From assembly GCA_035295845.1 (NCBI GenBank), contig DATGIF010000027.1:89397-153396 (forward strand): a stretch of 64,000 nucleotides of DNA, read 5' to 3'. The translations under genes were made by a program, and so were the position numbers. The notes beneath the pieces are model-generated. The model saw nothing but the letters and a program-made list of their open reading frames with translations, ran no database searches and was not told where the DNA came from. The stretch comes from Palsa-892 sp035295845 (GTDB lineage Bacteria; Pseudomonadota; Alphaproteobacteria; Rhizobiales; Xanthobacteraceae). This document shows, in pieces, positions 51,205-58,353 of the stretch. Numbering within the stretch: the stretch's first letter is position 1; each line of letters begins with the position of its first letter.

Positions 51205-51789
51205 TTGAACGTCCACGTCCCCGCCCCGTCAACGGCGCCCTTGGTCGGCCCGTCCGGATTCCCGGCACTGGTGCTCAACGCCGACTTTCGCCCGCTGAGC
51301 TACTACCCGCTGTCGCTGTGGTCCTGGCAGGACGCCATCAAGGCCGTCTTCCTGGAGCGGGTCAACATCGTCGCCAACTACGACCGCGCGGTGCGCAGCC
51401 CGAGCCTGGAGATGAAGCTGCCCAGCGTGGTGTCGCTGAAGACCTACGTGAAGCCGTCGACGCACCCGGCATTCACGCGCTTCAACGTGTTCCTGCGCGA
51501 CCGCTTCGTCTGCCAGTATTGCGGCGCCCGCGACGACCTGACGTTCGATCACCTGCTGCCGCGTTCGCGCGGCGGCCACACCACGTGGGACAACGTCGTC
51601 GCCGCCTGCTCGCCCTGCAACCTGCGCAAGGGCAACATGACGATGGCGGAGTCCAACATGTGGCCGTCGCAAAAGCCGTTCCAGCCGTCGGTGCAGCACC
51701 TGCACCGCAACGGCCGGCTGTTTCCGCCGAACTATCTGCACGACAGCTGGCTCGACTATCTGTATTGGGACACCGAGCTCGATCCGTAA
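51205..51789 (+). CDS. HNH endonuclease family protein
   Basis: A 194-residue protein with an HNH domain: FVCQYCGARDDLTFDHLLPR then SRGGHTTWDNVVAACSPCNL, with the CxxC pairs, His and Asn of the fold. The N-terminal part (VLNADFRPLSYYPLSLWSWQ) and C-terminus (FPPNYLHDSWLDYLYWDTEL) are conserved in a widespread, chromosomally encoded family found in many Alphaproteobacteria, probably not a homing enzyme. TTG 51205 with aggag five bases upstream is preferred over GTG 51190. Confidence 0.9.
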   Translation: MNVHVPAPSTAPLVGPSGFPALVLNADFRPLSYYPLSLWSWQDAIKAVFLERVNIVANYDRAVRSPSLEMKLPSVVSLKTYVKPSTHPAFTRFNVFLRDRFVCQYCGARDDLTFDHLLPRSRGGHTTWDNVVAACSPCNLRKGNMTMAESNMWPSQKPFQPSVQHLHRNGRLFPPNYLHDSWLDYLYWDTELDP

Positions 51790-51797
51790 GCTCTGAC

Positions 51798-51892
51798 TGT
51801 CATCGTCCGCGCAAGCGGACGATCCAGTAACCTCAGCGATCGATTTTCTTGCGCAGTGTTTACTGGATGTCCCGCTTTCGCGAGACATGACA
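51798..51892. repeat. palindromic intergenic repeat pair
   Basis: Two hairpins (gtccgc-gcaa-gcggac near 51805-51820; a cccgctttcgcgag palindrome near 51871) are joined by tccagtaa (51823-51830) and ttactgga (51860-51867), which are perfectly inverted. The element lies between the convergent HNH and LLM genes, where it may act as a terminator for both. Such elements are dispersed in Bradyrhizobium-like genomes. Confidence 0.65.
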
Positions 51893-51907
51893 CGCACCAA
51901 TAAGCAT

Positions 51908-52981
51908 CTACTCCGCCGCTTCCTTGCGCACGCCGGCAAACGCCGGGGCGACTTCGGCCATGAAGCGCGACATCTCGTCTTTGACCTGATTGTGCGGCTT
52001 CAAGCCGACATTGGCGTAAAGGATCACCTCGGCAATTCCGGCGGCCTCGACTTTCTTCAAGGTCTCGATCATGCGCGCCGGCGAGCCGAGCAGCACGGAA
52101 TTTTCCGTCAAATCCTCGGGCTTCACCTTCTGCAGGCGGTCGACGATGTCGATGAAATAGCGGTAGCTCGGCGGCGCGGTTTTGGGATCGCCCGGGAACG
52201 CCGGGATCACGCACTCTTTATAGTAGCGAATCTGCCGGGCGCGAGCAGCGTCCTCGGCGGCCTTGTCGTCAGCGAAATGCAAAAAATAGCTGCACATCAT
52301 GCGGCCCGGCTTCTTGCCGTGCCTGATGCAGGTCTCGTTATAGAGGTCGGCGACCTGCTTGAGGCCGCCGAAGCTCATGGCGGCGGCGAACGGCGCCACG
52401 ATCAGGCTGCAGCCGAGCCGCGCCGCGAGCTCGATCGACGGTTTCGAGAATGAGCCGACGTAGGTCGGCAGCGGCCGCTGCACCGGCTTCGGCGTGATGC
52501 GCACGTCGTCAAACGAATAATATTTGCCGTGGTGCGAGATGCGGCCCTCGGCCGCCCAGAGCTTGCGCACGAGCTCGAGGCCTTCCTCGAAGATGCCCTG
52601 GTTGTCGTCGAACGAGACGTGGAACGGCGCGTATTCGCGCTTGTCGTAGCCGCGGCCGCAGGCGAAATCGACGCGGCCGCCGGACAAAAGATCGAGCGTC
52701 GCCCATTGTTCGGCGACCCGGATCGGATGATGCAGCGGCAGCACGGTGACGGCCGGCGCCAGCCGGATGCGCTTGGTGTTGGCCGCCACATAGGCCAGCA
52801 CCATGTCGGGGCAGGACAGCACGCCGAGCGAGTTGAAATGATGCTCGCCGATCCAGGCCGAGTGCATGCCGACCTTCTCGGCATGCAGCGCCTCGGCGGT
52901 GATGTCGGCGACGAACTGGTTCGAGGAGCGCGTGTTGACGGCGTAATGATTGTCGCTGAGCGTAAAATAGCCGAAGTCCAT
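51908..52981 (-). CDS. LLM class flavin-dependent oxidoreductase
   Basis: A 357-residue luciferase-like monooxygenase-family protein beginning MDFGYFTLSDNHYAVNTRSS and containing EKVGMHSAWIGEHHFNSLGV, PHPIRVAEQWATLDLLSGGR-type core (HHPIRVAEQWATLDLLSGGR), VDFACGRGYDKREY and a long C-terminal domain. These enzymes use F420 or FMN; the cofactor cannot be told from sequence. It lies 11 bases downstream of the ubiD gene and likely acts on the product or substrate of that enzyme; pathway unknown. Confidence 0.9.
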   Translation of the reverse strand: MDFGYFTLSDNHYAVNTRSSNQFVADITAEALHAEKVGMHSAWIGEHHFNSLGVLSCPDMVLAYVAANTKRIRLAPAVTVLPLHHPIRVAEQWATLDLLSGGRVDFACGRGYDKREYAPFHVSFDDNQGIFEEGLELVRKLWAAEGRISHHGKYYSFDDVRITPKPVQRPLPTYVGSFSKPSIELAARLGCSLIVAPFAAAMSFGGLKQVADLYNETCIRHGKKPGRMMCSYFLHFADDKAAEDAARARQIRYYKECVIPAFPGDPKTAPPSYRYFIDIVDRLQKVKPEDLTENSVLLGSPARMIETLKKVEAAGIAEVILYANVGLKPHNQVKDEMSRFMAEVAPAFAGVRKEAAE

Positions 52982-52992
52982 GCCGCCCTCCC

Positions 52993-54558
52993 TCACTCGA
53001 CCGGCGTGCCCGGCGCCGCGTCTTCGAACACGGTGACCGCCGGCGGCTGGCCGGCGAAGCCGAGCTCGCTCCAGCGCGCCACCACCTGCTCGTACATCGG
53101 CTTCGACAGCTTGGTGCGCTTGGAAAAGTTCTTGATGTAGCGATAGTCCATGCAGGCGTTGATCAGCGCCTTGGAGCCCCACGGCCGGATCTCCGGCGGA
53201 TTGAGGCTTGGATCGAGAAACGTGCTCCAGGTCTCGCGCAGGATGTCGATCGATTGCGCCGGGCGCGAGCGCGTCGCCATCGCCCACAGCACCTGATGGA
53301 CGTTGGTCGGATCGACGTCGTCGTCGACCACGATGACGTATTTGCCGAAATAGGCGCCGGCGGTGGTCTGTGCGGCGAGCGCCATGACCTGCGGGGCGTG
53401 GCCGGCATACATTTGTTTGATCGACACCACGGTCATGCCCCAGCCGGCGGCTTCCGGGATCGACCACACGCCCTGAATGCCGGGCACGCCGAGCTTTTGC
53501 AGATCGGCCCAGATCGCCGCTGAGCGCAGCGCCGCCCAGAACAGGCCGGCCTCGTTGGCCGGACCGTCCGCCATCAAGGCGCAGGTCAGCGTCGGATTGT
53601 TGCGGAAGCGCACTTTTTCCACGCGCATATACGGCGTGGCGCCGCTCGGCCGCCCGTAATAGCCGGTGAACTCGCCGAACGGGCCTTCGGCGAACGTCTC
53701 GTCGGGATAAACAAAACCCTCGAGAATGATTTCGGCGCGGGCCGGCAGCGGCAGCCCGGTGACGTCGCTGCGAAACAGCTCGATCGGCGCGCCGTTGATG
53801 CCGCCGTAATACTCGTACTCGCTCTCGGTCTTGGGAAAGCTCGTCGCTGCCACCAGAAACAACAGCGGATCGATGCCGTAAGCCGCCGCGATCGGCATCG
53901 GCTTGCCCATCTTCCACCACTTCTCGCGGTCGATCGTGGCGTCCTTGCCGGGCGAGGTGTAGACGCCGATCTCGCGCGGGCCTTTGATCATCATGCGGTA
54001 GGTGCCGACATTGATGCGGCCGGTCTCCGGGCATTGCGTCACCACCGCGTCGCCGGTGCCGAGATAAAGCCCGCCGTCGAGCGGCCACATGCGCTGCGCC
54101 GGAAATTGCCTTATATCGATGGCATCGCCGGTGACGATGTTCTGATTGCAGATCGCCGCCTCGGCCGGCACCTCCTTGGGCTTTTGGGTGCGGCCCATCT
54201 TGCGCTGCAAGGCCTGCACCGCCTTGAGCGGATGATCGACCGGCGCTTCGCCGATCATCAGGCAGAAGCGCGACAGATTGCAGCCGATCATGTTGTAGAG
54301 CGCGCGATGGCCGGGATGGCCCTTGATGTTCTCGAACAACAAAGCCGGGCTTTTCTCGCTGCCGGCCAGATAGGTGATGGTGGCGGCTTCGAGATCGGGG
54401 TCGACCTCGGCGCTGATGCGCTTGAGCTCGCCCACGGCTTCGACCTTGGCGAGCCATTCATCGAGGTCGCTGGCATTGCGGCTGCGCGCCGGAACGGTGA
54501 CGGTCTCATTCGCCGCCTCGCGCTTCTCGGCCGTGCCGACGCTCACGCTCATGTCCAT
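52993..54558 (-). CDS. UbiD family decarboxylase
   Basis: A 521-residue prenyl-FMN-dependent decarboxylase of the UbiD family. Recognisable are NMIGCNLSRFCLMIGEAPVD, the NQNIVTGDAIDIRQFPAQRM stretch, GTYRMMIKGPREIGVYTSPG, IILEGFVYPDETFAEGPFGE carrying the Glu-rich catalytic motif and FTGYYGRPSGATPYMRVEKV. No UbiX gene is in the window. Members decarboxylate aromatic or alpha,beta-unsaturated acids; substrate unknown. ATG 54558 is preferred over TTG 54564. It is followed by an LLM oxidoreductase, likely in one operon. Confidence 0.93.
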   Translation of the reverse strand: MDMSVSVGTAEKREAANETVTVPARSRNASDLDEWLAKVEAVGELKRISAEVDPDLEAATITYLAGSEKSPALLFENIKGHPGHRALYNMIGCNLSRFCLMIGEAPVDHPLKAVQALQRKMGRTQKPKEVPAEAAICNQNIVTGDAIDIRQFPAQRMWPLDGGLYLGTGDAVVTQCPETGRINVGTYRMMIKGPREIGVYTSPGKDATIDREKWWKMGKPMPIAAAYGIDPLLFLVAATSFPKTESEYEYYGGINGAPIELFRSDVTGLPLPARAEIILEGFVYPDETFAEGPFGEFTGYYGRPSGATPYMRVEKVRFRNNPTLTCALMADGPANEAGLFWAALRSAAIWADLQKLGVPGIQGVWSIPEAAGWGMTVVSIKQMYAGHAPQVMALAAQTTAGAYFGKYVIVVDDDVDPTNVHQVLWAMATRSRPAQSIDILRETWSTFLDPSLNPPEIRPWGSKALINACMDYRYIKNFSKRTKLSKPMYEQVVARWSELGFAGQPPAVTVFEDAAPGTPVE

Positions 54559-54602
54559 GGCCAAAATCCTACCCTGCCGCCGCTGCTGCCCGCCGCCGTC
54601 GC

Positions 54603-54639
54603 CGACCTTATTGATTATCGGCGCCGGCGCAAAGCGCCG
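54603..54639 (+). repeat. 37-base direct repeat, copy 1
   Basis: CGACCTTATTGATTATCG (54603-54620) followed by gcgccggcgcaaagcgccg, which has a small ggcgc-aaa-gcgcc hairpin. The 13-mer TTATTGATTATCG recurs exactly at 55295-55307. It lies 45-80 bases upstream of the UbiD start. Confidence 0.65.
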
Positions 54640-54643
54640 CGTC

Positions 54644-55249
54644 CTAGCGGCTGGTTGGTGGCGCCGTTTCCTGCAGCGAGGGCATCGCCGAGATCGGCCG
54701 CAGCCAAGCGGCGAGGCCGGGGCGCCCTTCGGTCAGATCGCCAAAGCCGCGGGCCCGCGCAAATTCCAACGCTGCGGCAAGAATGAGGTGCGCCATGCGC
54801 GGCGGCGGCTGCAGCAATGCTTGCCTCACCTCGGCTTCAAACACATCCGCCAGCCGTCCGGCACGGGCGGCCTCATGCGCAAGCAAGGTCGGCGACCGTT
54901 CGTTCTGCGGTCGGCTCATTTCACGTATCCAAACCGCAATGCCGTCGCAGAAGCTGCGTGCCATCGCCTCGAGCCGGCGGTACGGCCAGTCCGAATCATC
55001 GCGGTGAAAGCGGGGCTTGCCGTTGAGGCTGTCGAGATAGGCGCAGATGACTTGACTGTCCTCAAAGCCGATCCCGGCATCATCGATGAGGTAGGGCACC
55101 CGGCCGGAAGGATTGATTCGATAATAGGGACTGTCGACGGTGCGCGTCTTGGCCTCGATGATTTCGACGCGTTCACTCAGCCCCTTTTCGACAACCAGAA
55201 TGCGCGCCAACCGCGCATAGGGCGAACCAGGTGTGACGTAAAGCTTCAT
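54644..55249 (-). CDS. glutathione S-transferase
   Basis: A 201-residue GST with an N-terminal thioredoxin-like domain (MKLYVTPGSPYARLARILVV, NPSGRVPYLIDDAGIGFEDS with the cis-Pro and the SQVICAYLDSL glutathione site) and a C-terminal helical domain. The residue at the active-site position is Ser (PGSPYARL). Substrate unknown. It is transcribed towards the UbiD gene with a 79-base gap, so it may belong to the same unit. Confidence 0.9.
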   Translation of the reverse strand: MKLYVTPGSPYARLARILVVEKGLSERVEIIEAKTRTVDSPYYRINPSGRVPYLIDDAGIGFEDSQVICAYLDSLNGKPRFHRDDSDWPYRRLEAMARSFCDGIAVWIREMSRPQNERSPTLLAHEAARAGRLADVFEAEVRQALLQPPPRMAHLILAAALEFARARGFGDLTEGRPGLAAWLRPISAMPSLQETAPPTSR

Positions 55250-55289
55250 AGGTTCTGGGCGCCGACTGGGCCCCCCCTGTGCGACGGCG

Positions 55290-55326
55290 CGACATTATTG
55301 ATTATCGCAGCGGGCGAAAAGCGCCG
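55290..55326 (+). repeat. 37-base direct repeat, copy 2
   Basis: CGACATTATTGATTATCG (55290-55307) followed by cagcgggcgaaaagcgccg. It carries the same 13-mer as the copy at 54603 and a short hairpin of similar form (ggcg-aaaa-gcgcc). It lies between the divergent GST and SDR genes. Confidence 0.65.
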
Positions 55327-55362
55327 GAACCTCGCCCGCGCCGGCCGGGTTGATCCAGCACC

Positions 55363-56406
55363 ATGGCCGGCAATAAGAATTTACACGATCGCACCGTCGT
55401 CATCACCGGCGCCTCGGCGGGCGTCGGCCGCGCCACCGCGCACCGCTTCGCCCGCGCCGGCGCCCGGCTGGCGCTGATCGCCCGCGACGCCGCAGCGCTC
55501 GACGCGGTCAAGCGCGAGGTCGAGGAGCGCGGCGGCTCTGCGCTCGTGCTGCCGCTCGACGTCGCCGATGCCGACGCGCTGTTCGCCGCTGCGGATGCCG
55601 TGGCGGCGCAGACCGGCGGCATCGACATCTGGATCAACGACGCCATGGTGACGGTGTTCGCGCCGGTGTGGGAGATTTCGCCGGACGAATTCCGCCGCGT
55701 CACCGAGGTCACGTATCTCGGCTTCGTGCACGGCACCATGGCGGCGCTGCGCCACATGCGGCCGCGCAATCGCGGCACCATCGTGCAGGTCGGCTCGGCA
55801 CTGGCCTACCGCGGCATTCCGCTGCAGGCCGCCTATTGCGGCGCCAAGCACGCCATCCGCGGCTTCACCAATTCGCTGCGCACCGAGCTCCTTCACGCCG
55901 GCAGCGCCGTGGCGCTGACCATCGTCGAGCTGCCGGCGGTCAACACGCCGCAATTCGACTGGGCCAAGACCCACATGGCGCACCAGCCGCGCCCGGTGCC
56001 GCCGGTGGTGCAGCCGGAAGTCATCGCCGACGCCATCTTCCGCGCCGCGCTCAATCCGCGGCGCGAAGTTTGGATCGGCATGACCACGCTCAAGGCGATC
56101 TTGGGCAACATGGTGTTGCCGGAGTTTTTGGATCGTTATCTGGCGCGCAACGCCTACGAGGCGCAGGAGCGAATCACTTACGTCTCGGCCGAGCGGCGCG
56201 ACAACCTGATACAGCCGGTCAGCGACCTGCACCGCACCCGCGGCAGTTTTAGCAACGAAGCCGCCAATCGCGCGCTCGCCGTGCCCGGTCCCCTCGCCCG
56301 CCTTATCCCGACCCTCGCCGGCGCGCTGACCGGATTGTCGCTCGGCGTGCTATTGGCGCGCGCGCTGCCGGCACTGCGCAACGGCCGGCACGGCTTTTGG
56401 CGCTGA
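55363..56406 (+). CDS. SDR family oxidoreductase
   Basis: A 347-residue short-chain dehydrogenase. Cofactor motif TGASAGVGRATAHRFARAGA (residues about 15-34), the NDAMV in place of NNAG, and the YCGAKHAIRGF Tyr-Lys catalytic pair are visible; a C-terminal extension to 347 residues (with a hydrophobic LIPTLAGALTGLSLGVLLAR stretch) is longer than a classical SDR. The Rossmann NNAG is altered to NDAM. Substrate unknown. It is divergent from GST. Confidence 0.9.
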   Translation: MAGNKNLHDRTVVITGASAGVGRATAHRFARAGARLALIARDAAALDAVKREVEERGGSALVLPLDVADADALFAAADAVAAQTGGIDIWINDAMVTVFAPVWEISPDEFRRVTEVTYLGFVHGTMAALRHMRPRNRGTIVQVGSALAYRGIPLQAAYCGAKHAIRGFTNSLRTELLHAGSAVALTIVELPAVNTPQFDWAKTHMAHQPRPVPPVVQPEVIADAIFRAALNPRREVWIGMTTLKAILGNMVLPEFLDRYLARNAYEAQERITYVSAERRDNLIQPVSDLHRTRGSFSNEAANRALAVPGPLARLIPTLAGALTGLSLGVLLARALPALRNGRHGFWR

Positions 56407-56438
56407 GCGACAGATGCGTGGGCGGATTAGCCCTACGG

Positions 56439-58274
56439 CTACTCGCTGTCCGCCGCCAGCGGATGCCTGACCTCCGCCGCCGGCTCGCCCGGCGCGTGGC
56501 GGTGGTGGCGGCATTGGTCGGTGAGCATGTAGGCGGTGTTGATCAGCGCGATGTGGGTGAGCGCCTGCGGAAAATTGCCGATCAGCCGTTTGGCGTCGGT
56601 ATCGTATTCCTCGGACAACAGGCCGAGGTCACTGCGCAGCGACAACAGCTGCTCGAACAGCGCGCGGGCCTCGTCGCGGCGGCCAACCATCACGAGATTG
56701 TCGGCGAGCCAGAAACCGCATGGCAGGAACGCGCCTTCACCCGGCGGCAGGCCGTCGAGGCCGGCGTGACTGTCGTAGCGCATGACCAGGCCGTCGACGA
56801 CGAGATGGCGCTGTATCGCCGCGATGGTGGAGCGTATGCGCGGATCGTCGGCCGGCAAAAAGCCGACCAGCGGAATGAGCAGTGCGCTGGCGTCGAGATG
56901 TTTCGAGCCGTAGCTCTGCACGAAGGCGCCGACCGCCGGATTGAAACCCAAGCGGCAGACCTGGTCGTGGATCGTGGCGCGCAGCGCCCGCCAGCGCTCG
57001 AGCGGCCCGTCGACGCCGAACTGCTCCACGGTCTTGACCGCGCGGTCGAACGCCACCCAGGCCATGATTTTCGAATGCGTGAAGCGGCGGCGATCGCCGC
57101 GCGCTTCCCAGAGGCCGTGATCGGCTTCTTCCCAGACGGTTTCGAGGTGGTCGAGCAGAGCGCGCTGCAGATCCCAGCCGTCCTTGCTGCCGCCGAGTTC
57201 GCTGTGGCGGCCGTGATGCAGCACGTCCATCAGCTCGCCGTACACGTCGATCTGCAATTGCCTGACGGCGGCGTTGCCGGCGCGCACCGGCTTCGAGCCT
57301 TCGTATCCATCGAGCCAGTCGATCTCCCACTCGTCGATGCGACGCTCGCCGGTCAGCCCATACATGATCTGCACGCGCGCCGGATCGCCCGCCACCGCGC
57401 GCAACAGCCATTGCCGCCACAGGCCGGCGTCCTCGTAATAGCCGGCGTTCATCAGCGCCAGCAGCGTGAAGGTGGCGTCGCGCAGCCAGCAATAGCGATA
57501 GTCCCAGTTACGTTGGCCGCCGAGGCGCTCCGGCAACGACGTGGTCGGCGCGGCAACGAGGCTGCCGCTCGGCCGATGGGTGAGCGCCTTCACGGTGATC
57601 AGCGAGCGGGTGACGGCGGCGCTGTATGGCTCGGCCCGCCGCGCGCCACGCGCCCAGTCGCGCCAATATTTTTCGGTGTCGGCAAGCGCCCGCAGCGGAT
57701 CGCGCGGCGGCGGCGGCGGCAGATGCGAGGGGCCGTAGCTCAGCACGAACGGGATTGTCTGGCCCGCCGCGACGGTGAATTCGCCGACGGTCTTGAAATC
57801 GACGCCGCGGAGTTCGACCGGCGTGCGCAGCACCGTCATGTCCGGTCCGGCGATCGCGCACAGTGCATCGTCGCCGAGGCGCGTCACCCACGGCAGCTCG
57901 CCGCCGTAGTCGAAACGGATGACGTATTCGGTGCGCATCGCGAGCCGGCCGCGCTTGCCTTCGACCAGGCGGACCAGGCATGGACAGTCGCCGCGCAGCG
58001 GCATGAAATCGGTGATGGTCGCCGCACCGCTTGCGGTCTCGAACAGCGTTTCGAGAATGAGCGTATCGCCGCGATAGCGCCGCGAGATGCGCGTTGCCGG
58101 ATCGACGGCACCGATGAGCCAGCGGCCGTTGTCAGGCGAGCCGAGCAGCGCCGCAAAGCAGGCGCCGGCATCGAAGCGCGGCCAGCACAGCCAGTCGACC
58201 GAGCCGTCGCGCGCTATGAGCGCGGCGGTTTCACAATCGCCGATGATGGCGTAATCTTCGAGCCGAGCGGACAT
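56439..58274 (-). CDS. glycoside hydrolase family 15 protein (glucoamylase/trehalase-like)
   Basis: A 611-residue GH15-type protein of the bacterial glucoamylase/trehalase family. The N-terminal beta-sandwich starts MSARLEDYAIIGDCETAALI and DGSVDWLCWPRFDAGACFAA; the (alpha/alpha)6 barrel includes RNWDYRYCWLRDATFTLLAL and EWEIDWLDGYEGSKPVRAGN, plus LLSEEYDTDAKRLIGNFPQAL. The acid Glu sits in LSEEYD. Cytoplasmic; members cut alpha-linked glucosides such as trehalose. Transcribed away from the molybdopterin gene. Confidence 0.92.
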   Translation of the reverse strand: MSARLEDYAIIGDCETAALIARDGSVDWLCWPRFDAGACFAALLGSPDNGRWLIGAVDPATRISRRYRGDTLILETLFETASGAATITDFMPLRGDCPCLVRLVEGKRGRLAMRTEYVIRFDYGGELPWVTRLGDDALCAIAGPDMTVLRTPVELRGVDFKTVGEFTVAAGQTIPFVLSYGPSHLPPPPPRDPLRALADTEKYWRDWARGARRAEPYSAAVTRSLITVKALTHRPSGSLVAAPTTSLPERLGGQRNWDYRYCWLRDATFTLLALMNAGYYEDAGLWRQWLLRAVAGDPARVQIMYGLTGERRIDEWEIDWLDGYEGSKPVRAGNAAVRQLQIDVYGELMDVLHHGRHSELGGSKDGWDLQRALLDHLETVWEEADHGLWEARGDRRRFTHSKIMAWVAFDRAVKTVEQFGVDGPLERWRALRATIHDQVCRLGFNPAVGAFVQSYGSKHLDASALLIPLVGFLPADDPRIRSTIAAIQRHLVVDGLVMRYDSHAGLDGLPPGEGAFLPCGFWLADNLVMVGRRDEARALFEQLLSLRSDLGLLSEEYDTDAKRLIGNFPQALTHIALINTAYMLTDQCRHHRHAPGEPAAEVRHPLAADSE

Positions 58275-58353
58275 CGCGCCAAATGTTGCGCCCGCAACTT
58301 AAACGCTGCGATGCAGCCGCCCGTTCCAGCCGTGCAATGGAGCCAAAAAGGTA

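Noticed and set aside
51205..51789. HNH gene as part of a defence island or homing element
   Set aside because: No methylase, helicase or phage gene nearby; the protein belongs to a common chromosomal family.
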